DNA from: Corylus avellana
Taxonomy: Eukaryota > Streptophyta > Magnoliopsida > Fagales > Betulaceae
DNA: 64,000 nt
Direction: 5' to 3'
NCBI RefSeq assembly: GCF_901000735.1
Contig: NC_081545.1
Span: 14,248,919-14,312,918 of the forward strand
Shown: positions 58,667-64,000 of the stretch, one piece after another
How the letters are laid out: every line of letters starts with the position of its first letter
Numbering within the stretch: position 1 is the first letter of the stretch
The notes under the pieces: model-generated
Database searches by the model: none
The model's input: only the letters and a program-made list of their open reading frames with translations
Told to the model about the DNA's origin: nothing
Made by a program: the position numbers and the translations under genes

Positions 58667-59467
58667 ACATGAAAAACCACTATATCGTTCCAGGACCACA
58701 ACCAAGGTGGACCACACCCACTGCCAATCAACAATAATGTTGGCTCAAAAGTGCAATAAATTATACACAATATTCCAATACAAGCTCTCAAAGGTGTATA
58801 TGGTAATCCGACACTTGTTCGACAAAAAAGCTTGGGGATGGGGTTTCGACTAAAAGCTTCCAATACAACAAAAATATTCAAAAAACTACTATAAAAGGCT
58901 TCCATTTCTTTCAATCAACAAAACCCACAAACAAATTCCGGAAAATACCTTCGTCGAAACAAGATTTTTTTTATTCAAAATCTTGTGATTTGATGGAACC
59001 CTTGCCGGAAAAGTGACGCCGGACTGAGTGATTTAACCCGTGGGTATTGTCGCCGGTGGGCTCTGTCGTTGGTGGGTTCTGTAGCCGGTGGTTCTGTCGT
59101 CGGTGGGTTCTGCGTCAGTGGGTTTGGCGCTTGACATGTATCGGCTTCTCTAGATTTTACCATATGCAAGTGATGGGTTTCAAAAAATAATCCCTCAAGT
59201 TTAAGCCAAACTCACCATTTTGTATGGTCCAAAACGGTGAGTTTTATATCCTACGTGTCCAATGTGAACACGTAAGATACAAAAATTCGACTGAGGTGGA
59301 CTTAAGTGAAACGGTTTGTTTAACTCAAAATAACGGCAATTAACAAAAATTGACGGTAGGGAGTTTCTTGTAGTTTCGATTGACCCAAGGACTAAATTTC
59401 TGAAAGAAAATACCTAGGGAGTTTTTATGAAGGCGCGTTGACCTAAGAAGTTTATATATAAATTCCC
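58667..59467 (-). repeat. Right terminal inverted repeat of the 24-kb MULE
   Basis: Reverse complement of 35484-36308, ending in GTTTATATATAAATTCCC directly before the 9-bp duplication. Carries the same CCGGTGGGTTCTG irregular tandem repeat (59050-59125). Confidence 0.85.
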
Positions 59468-61290
59468 TTTTATTTAATTAAAACATGGGTTAGAGAATTA
59501 ATTAATAATGCAATTTTGGCTTGGTTAAAACCAAGAGGCCCAAGAGGCATGTGTTAATTAAACAAAGTTGGGCTTGGATAAAACCAAGAAGCCCAAAAAG
59601 ATAAGCATTGGACATAAAGAAGAAGTGCCTGGGATTTAATCCTAGACCCAGTCCCTAGGCAGGGGAACGCATAGCCCAAGGAGAATCTCTCCCAAGCCCA
59701 TATGTTAACTTAAGTAGAGGGGAGCTAGGGTTTTATCTCCCTAGTCGTCCCTCTCTCCTAGTATGACTAGGATTCTACCTATCTGCTCCTTGTCCCACAT
59801 TGCTAAGATCTAAAACTCTACCCCCTACTAAGCCTATAAAAGGAGAAAAGCCTAGAGCTTTCAAATCTTTCCATCCTATTCTATCATAGCAAGTTCTGCT
59901 TGATATATAATTTTTAGTACTTTGAATATTATAAGTTCTTGTGTTAACTCACGAAGAACAAAAGTTTAAGATTTGAAGACCTAAGCGAGAGTCCACACTC
60001 TCTTGATTACATCAGTCATTGGTGAGAAGACCTAGAGGTCTCAATATTGATTGAGAGGAACTTGTTGGCCGTTGATCTTCAAGTAAGTAATTGTTTCTTG
60101 CTATTTATTGAAATAGCATCTACTCTTCATCTGTTGTTCATAATGTTTTCCTAGCTTAGGAATATGTTTATTTTTCCCTGCACAAATTTTTGATTTGCAT
60201 ACATATTGCCAACACAAACATGCATATTTTGCAACTCTCATGAAATACATTTTGAAACTACTATGAACTCTCTTTTGTGAAAATGTATGTTGGTTAATAA
60301 GATAATGATGAGACTTGTAAAAGCATGCATGTAAAATACAGACAAGACTAATTGTATCATATGACATGGTACACCGGTACGTGCGGGATAATGGCCATGG
60401 GCTTACTATATAGGTCAACTTTTATGGTCAAATGTGTGCGTGTGTGGGCCTTGGATCCAAGTGGTTTTCGTGACCGGCGCAGCCATTGCCAAATGGTTGG
60501 TCATTACAAGATGTACATCACTAATAGTGTGGACCACCCGAGGTTGGACTGGTCGGGCTGCTAGTGGTGGACGATAGCATACAATGAACGGGGCACCAGC
60601 ATTGTATTACAAGTCCCTCAGGATAGAGCCCAACCCTACTGAGAATGGATAATATCTCGAGTCGACCATACTGTTGAACTGTGACATGATTCTCATATTA
60701 AAGCATATATTATATTTATATTGCATACATGATAAACTGTCACCTCATAATGCTGCATGTGCTTTATAAACAACTGAGTTCACCATTTAATGACGAGTAC
60801 GCCATGTGCATTTATACTCACTAAGTTGTCAGACTTACCCTTGTATTCTTTCTCTTTTTTCTCTATCTGTACAACTATGTTGTTATATGTAGTTTAGCAG
60901 AAGATGGATAGCATGAAGCATTCGGTTATTGTGGTGGATTCGATTCAAGAAATGCTTCAGGACTTATTGCGAGATTAGGCGGGTGCTTATGCTAACTAGT
61001 ACTTTTGGGTTATGTTGTAGACTTAAGAGCTTTTATGCATGCTTGCATAATAAGGTATAGCATGGATCCCTTCCAAAAATGACTTGTATAGTGTGATTTC
61101 AGCTATTTTGATGATCCTTGGTAGATGCTCTGATTGTAATGATTAATGTTTATAGAATCTTGATGTTTCCTCTACTTAGTATCCTTTCTTTTCGAGGAAT
61201 AGAGATTACCAAGTCTTGTTCCTCGCGGAATAAGGCTTGGAGATGAACAGTGGAGTTAATTACTAGTTAACTAATTTTCGGGGTGTTACA

Positions 61291-61376
61291 AGAGGGAATG
61301 CTTGGAACTTAAACCCTACGAACTGCAATAGTGAGGGTGTAAATTCGAGGATGAATTCTCTCCAACCTAGGGAGGA
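61291..61376 (+). other. E4 interior 3' end with polypurine tract
   Basis: AATTCGAGGATGAATTCTCT followed by CCTAGGGAGGA and the 3' LTR, the usual end of gypsy interiors. A similar AATTCGAGGA...AGGGGGAGA stretch occurs at 33399-33432 before LTR-B, so the interior has two such tracts. Confidence 0.6.
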
Positions 61377-62070
61377 TGATGTAGACCGAAAAGCTAAAGA
61401 CTCCATAAAGAAGAGCGATGATTCATACCTGATGAGTCCTACTAGAAAGGCCATGTCCAGAGTTTCAAACCTCGGATTGGAGCAAACATTATGACGTTGG
61501 AAATCTAATTCAAAGTTCTACAAAGTCATGTTTCACGAGAGTTTGCTAATTTTGATGTTTACTAGGTCAAAAGAGCCTCCATTCACAGGTCGTTCGCAAG
61601 CCATCCGAACGTGCCTCTTTCGGAAGCCACTATAGTAAAACCTGAGACGTCCATTCGCATCCCATTTGCAAGCCGTCCGGGCTGCCCTATGTAATGTTTC
61701 AATTTTTACTTGTTTTACGTACTTTAATTTCAGTTATTTGGGTGACCGTCCGAACGGGGGTATGTTCCATCCGGACGGGCATCGTAGAAGTTCTATTCCG
61801 ACTCTATTTCGTATTAATTTTAGGTTTAGGGTTTGGGGGCCTATAAATACATGTTTTATAGACCCTAGAACGCAGTTGTTGTTTATGATTGAGTTTTGTT
61901 CAATAAGAAGCCTCAGAGTTGAGCGTTCTTTTGTTTTTTCGTCAAAACCTTAAGAGTATCTAGCGTTTTAGAGAAGATTTCTTAGATCCTTTGATAGAAT
62001 CAAGATCTAGAAATACTTATCCGTTCTTTATTGTTGTTATTCACTGCAGCCCACTAAGTCATGCTGCATC
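61377..62070 (+). repeat. E4 3' LTR
   Basis: Matches 31653-32347. TATAAATA lies at 61842-61849, with the CG motif cluster upstream at 61585-61790 (CCGTCCGGGCTG, GTCCGAACGGGG, CATCCGGACGGG). It ends GCTGCATC directly before the target duplication GAAAA. Confidence 0.85.
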
Positions 62071-64000
62071 GAAAAATCTAAAAGATAGGTATGACAGACA
62101 AACACCAAAACCACTCAAGCAAAACTCAAACTATAACATCAAGAAAGCATCCAAAATATGCAGCAAGCAACTTAGAGACAGATTAAAAAAGTATCAATTT
62201 CTGCCACAAAACCATGCATAAAAGGTTTAGACAGCAAGCTATTGTCTATGAAAACTTAATTAACTAACCAAATAAAACTCCATTGTATATATTGTAAAGA
62301 AAATGATAACCTATCATATAGAAGTCAATCATAAAGTTGATGAAGCAAATCATTAATCATAAGACAATGACTAAAGAAGTAGCTAAAGATTACCTACACA
62401 CAACCAAACAGAAATACTCTAAAGGAATCCAAGATCAAAGACTGCAAAAATAGAGAGATAGTTAGAGGGTCCTTTGATCCTCTAGTTAGCACGGTGTTTT
62501 TGGAAAATATTTAATTGAATGTGTGTTTTTCCGCGTGTATTTTGTCCATTTATATAGACAGTGCTTTGAATCAAGACAAATCCTTTTGTCCCACAGATTC
62601 TGGGCATCATGTGGATGTCTCTAAAATGTGACTGAAAACCACGTATCAATGGGAGGTGCCCTCCGTACTCTTTGGGTGTAGCCTTAGAGGGGCTCGGGAT
62701 AGGGTTGGAATGATACAACGTACGCTTTTTCTGACACTCAGTAGGTATAGTGATAGTGATCGGAAGGCAATAGGCCCCCACTTGCTGGCATTCTGACTAA
62801 TAAGATCAGAAGTAGTGTGATCAAACTACCATGCTTTAGGGATTATTCACAGATACACATTAATTGCAAGTCCAATCACGAACAATGCATGAAAGACTCA
62901 ACGAAGATATCTCACGAACAACTCAACGAAAAATTGTATTCCATCTTTAATCATTTGAAGTTTCAAATATCCTGTCCTTGAGTAATTGATGATCGGAGAT
63001 ATCTCATGATTATCAATCGTAGTTGGTCTTGCCTAACCGGCCCTAGATATACTAAGAAATGGGTTGGGCCCATATTGTTAGCCTGATTCCCAATAGTTAC
63101 CCCCTAAATCCCCTGGCTGACGTATTGAAGGAAGCCAGTTGGGATTTAATTATTTTAAGGGCAGCGTTCATACCTTCCTATTCTGCTTTTGATATTCGGT
63201 GAACTATTTTCAATTGCGAGCAGATCTCGCCATGCGTTCAGAGATGTCTCTCCAACTTCAGAGGGTTTTTCACAATTACGGAGTTCTCCTTTAAGTGTTG
63301 ATTCGGCTAGCTTTCTTCTGGCAACATTTCATGCTTTAGTTTTTCTTTTCGTCGTGTCTTCTCTCTCATTCTTCTTCCTAATTTCTCATTCATAGCTTTC
63401 CCAAGGGTTGCCTTTGGAACATTGGACTTTTAACCCTTCGATGACCTCAACATTCTTGAGAGAGAGCATTCAAACTTTTCTATATCATGAATTGAACCAT
63501 TTGTTTCTCCATTTCGGTCGTGTTTTGTTCTCGTATATCCCGATCACTTTCTCACCAAGTAGCTAAACCTTTTGTGTTAGATGCCACCTACTCCATGGTT
63601 GTCTTGGATGCTCTTCCCAAGCCCTCACTTTGCTATCTCATAAATCGAACCTGTAATACCTTGAAAATAAATTAGGGTTAAGTACACTCTGATTATGATA
63701 CTCGGGTTGGTTCTCATTTGGTAAAGTGTAAGACCTTGGACTTTTAAGAATTTACTGTTGCACCAAACGTTCAACGGAGGTACCGATCCTTGTAGTACTG
63801 AAGATTTAGCTTATACATGGTAACAACCAATGATTATGGGATCAATTACAGTGTGAAGGTTAAGGAATAATTCCTAAAAGACTAGAAAGCATTAGAAACA
63901 CTTCATAAGATGGAAATATTATATTTTATAATCCCAAGAAGACACTTAAGAATATTAGAATAGATACCATGACGTTCGTCTTGGAAAGAACTTTCCGTAA
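62071..64000. other. Unassigned flank
   Basis: No gene or element recognised. Open frames at 62482-62781 (minus) and 63189-63395 (plus) show no family signature. From 63100 the text (CCCCCTAAATCCCCTGG, later TGTAAGACCTTGG) could belong to another LTR element leaving the window. Confidence 0.3.

Larger units (their letters stand above)
35484..59467. mobile_element. 23,984-bp MULE-like composite transposon carrying an SPH gene cluster
   Basis: Terminal inverted repeats of about 825 and 801 bp begin GGGAATTTATATATAAAC at both outer ends. The flanks are TTTTATTTA at 35475-35483 and 59468-59476, a perfect 9-bp duplication, the size made by Mutator-like transposases. The two flanks rejoin into one copia LTR, confirmed by an unsplit copy elsewhere in the window. 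The interior holds an Athila-like fragment, five SPH units, a copia fragment and a GRF-like fragment. No transposase was found. Part of the size may come from later insertion and tandem duplication inside a smaller original. Confidence 0.8.
34351..60214 (+). mobile_element. Copia-type solo LTR inside LTR-B, split by the 24-kb MULE
   Basis: Left part 34351-35483 and right part 59477-60214 total 1871 bp. Ends are TGTTGGGATT and TTGCCAACA. The target duplication CAAAC is perfect at 34346-34350 and 60215-60219. The uninterrupted relative at 9452-11332 (reverse complement) has the joined sequence TGTTTTATTTTAATAAAACA where this copy is split. TATAAAAG lies at 59834-59841, giving plus orientation. 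A (TG)n tract lies at 35100-35127. Confidence 0.88.
33444..61290 (+). mobile_element. LTR-B: gypsy-type solo LTR, split by inner insertions
   Basis: Left part 33444-34350, right part 60220-61290; together about 2.0 kb. Starts TGTAGTGACCC and ends GGGGTGTTACA; TATAAATG lies near 33660. It is the same family as LTR-A, whose uninterrupted sequence near 14690-14700 gives the empty site (ACCAAACATGCATTTTTAC in reverse complement). The flanks AGGGG (33439-33443) and AGAGG (61291-61295) differ at one base, consistent with an old 5-bp duplication in the E4 interior. Confidence 0.75.
31653..62070 (+). mobile_element. E4: gypsy-type LTR element without pol, outermost shell of a multi-level nest
   Basis: LTRs of about 695 bp at 31653-32347 and 61377-62070 share TGATGTAG starts and GCTGCATC ends. 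GAAAA flanks both outer edges (31648-31652 and 62071-62075). The element's own interior is only 32348-33443 plus 61291-61376; everything between belongs to later insertions. It has a gag remnant but no protease, reverse transcriptase or integrase. Confidence 0.75.

Overview
This is plant nuclear DNA, most likely from a eudicot. It is AT-rich and built almost entirely from nested LTR retrotransposons, MULE/hAT/CACTA-type DNA elements, MITEs and SINEs. Only two host-type gene families are recognisable: one CLE signalling-peptide gene and a tandem cluster of S-protein-homologue (SPH, plant self-incompatibility S1 family) genes. The species cannot be named from the sequence alone.

Layout. 1-6662: Athila-like LTR element (E1) without reverse transcriptase or integrase, cut by the window start. 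6663-13535: degenerate minus-strand Ty3/gypsy element (E2, gag to integrase) whose gag is split by a copia-type solo LTR (9452-11332, target duplication CCTAC). 13558-16912: a second gypsy LTR (LTR-A) carrying a 1.25-kb MULE-like element (9-bp duplication). 16913-19645: GC-rich palindromic repeat, then unassigned DNA. 19651-25901: complete minus-strand Athila-like element without pol (E3, duplication GATAT). 26035-26573: a TRIM. 27190-27444: the CLE gene. 27506-31524: SINE, MITEs, CACTA end and two hAT-like elements.

31653-62070 is one Russian doll, read from target-site duplications and from paralogous empty sites in the left half of the window. A pol-less gypsy element (E4; GAAAA) contains a gypsy solo LTR (LTR-B, 33444-61290). 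LTR-B contains a copia solo LTR (34351-60214; CAAAC). That LTR contains a 23,984-bp element at 35484-59467 with ~0.8-kb terminal inverted repeats and a 9-bp duplication (TTTTATTTA), as expected of a Mutator-like element (MULE). Its cargo is a truncated Athila-like fragment, five tandem SPH units (three intact genes, one in-frame-deleted copy, one pseudogene), a Sirevirus-like copia fragment with an intact 612-codon gag, and a short GRF-zinc-finger-like gene fragment. No transposase is visible, so it would be non-autonomous.

How the parts relate. The SPH genes share a core promoter (TATATATA about 80 bp upstream) and encode secreted small proteins. The copia insertion removed this promoter from SPH-2. 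At least five LTR families carry clusters of short CpG-containing inverted motifs just upstream of the LTR TATA box, which looks like a shared U3 design. 62071-64000 is unassigned.
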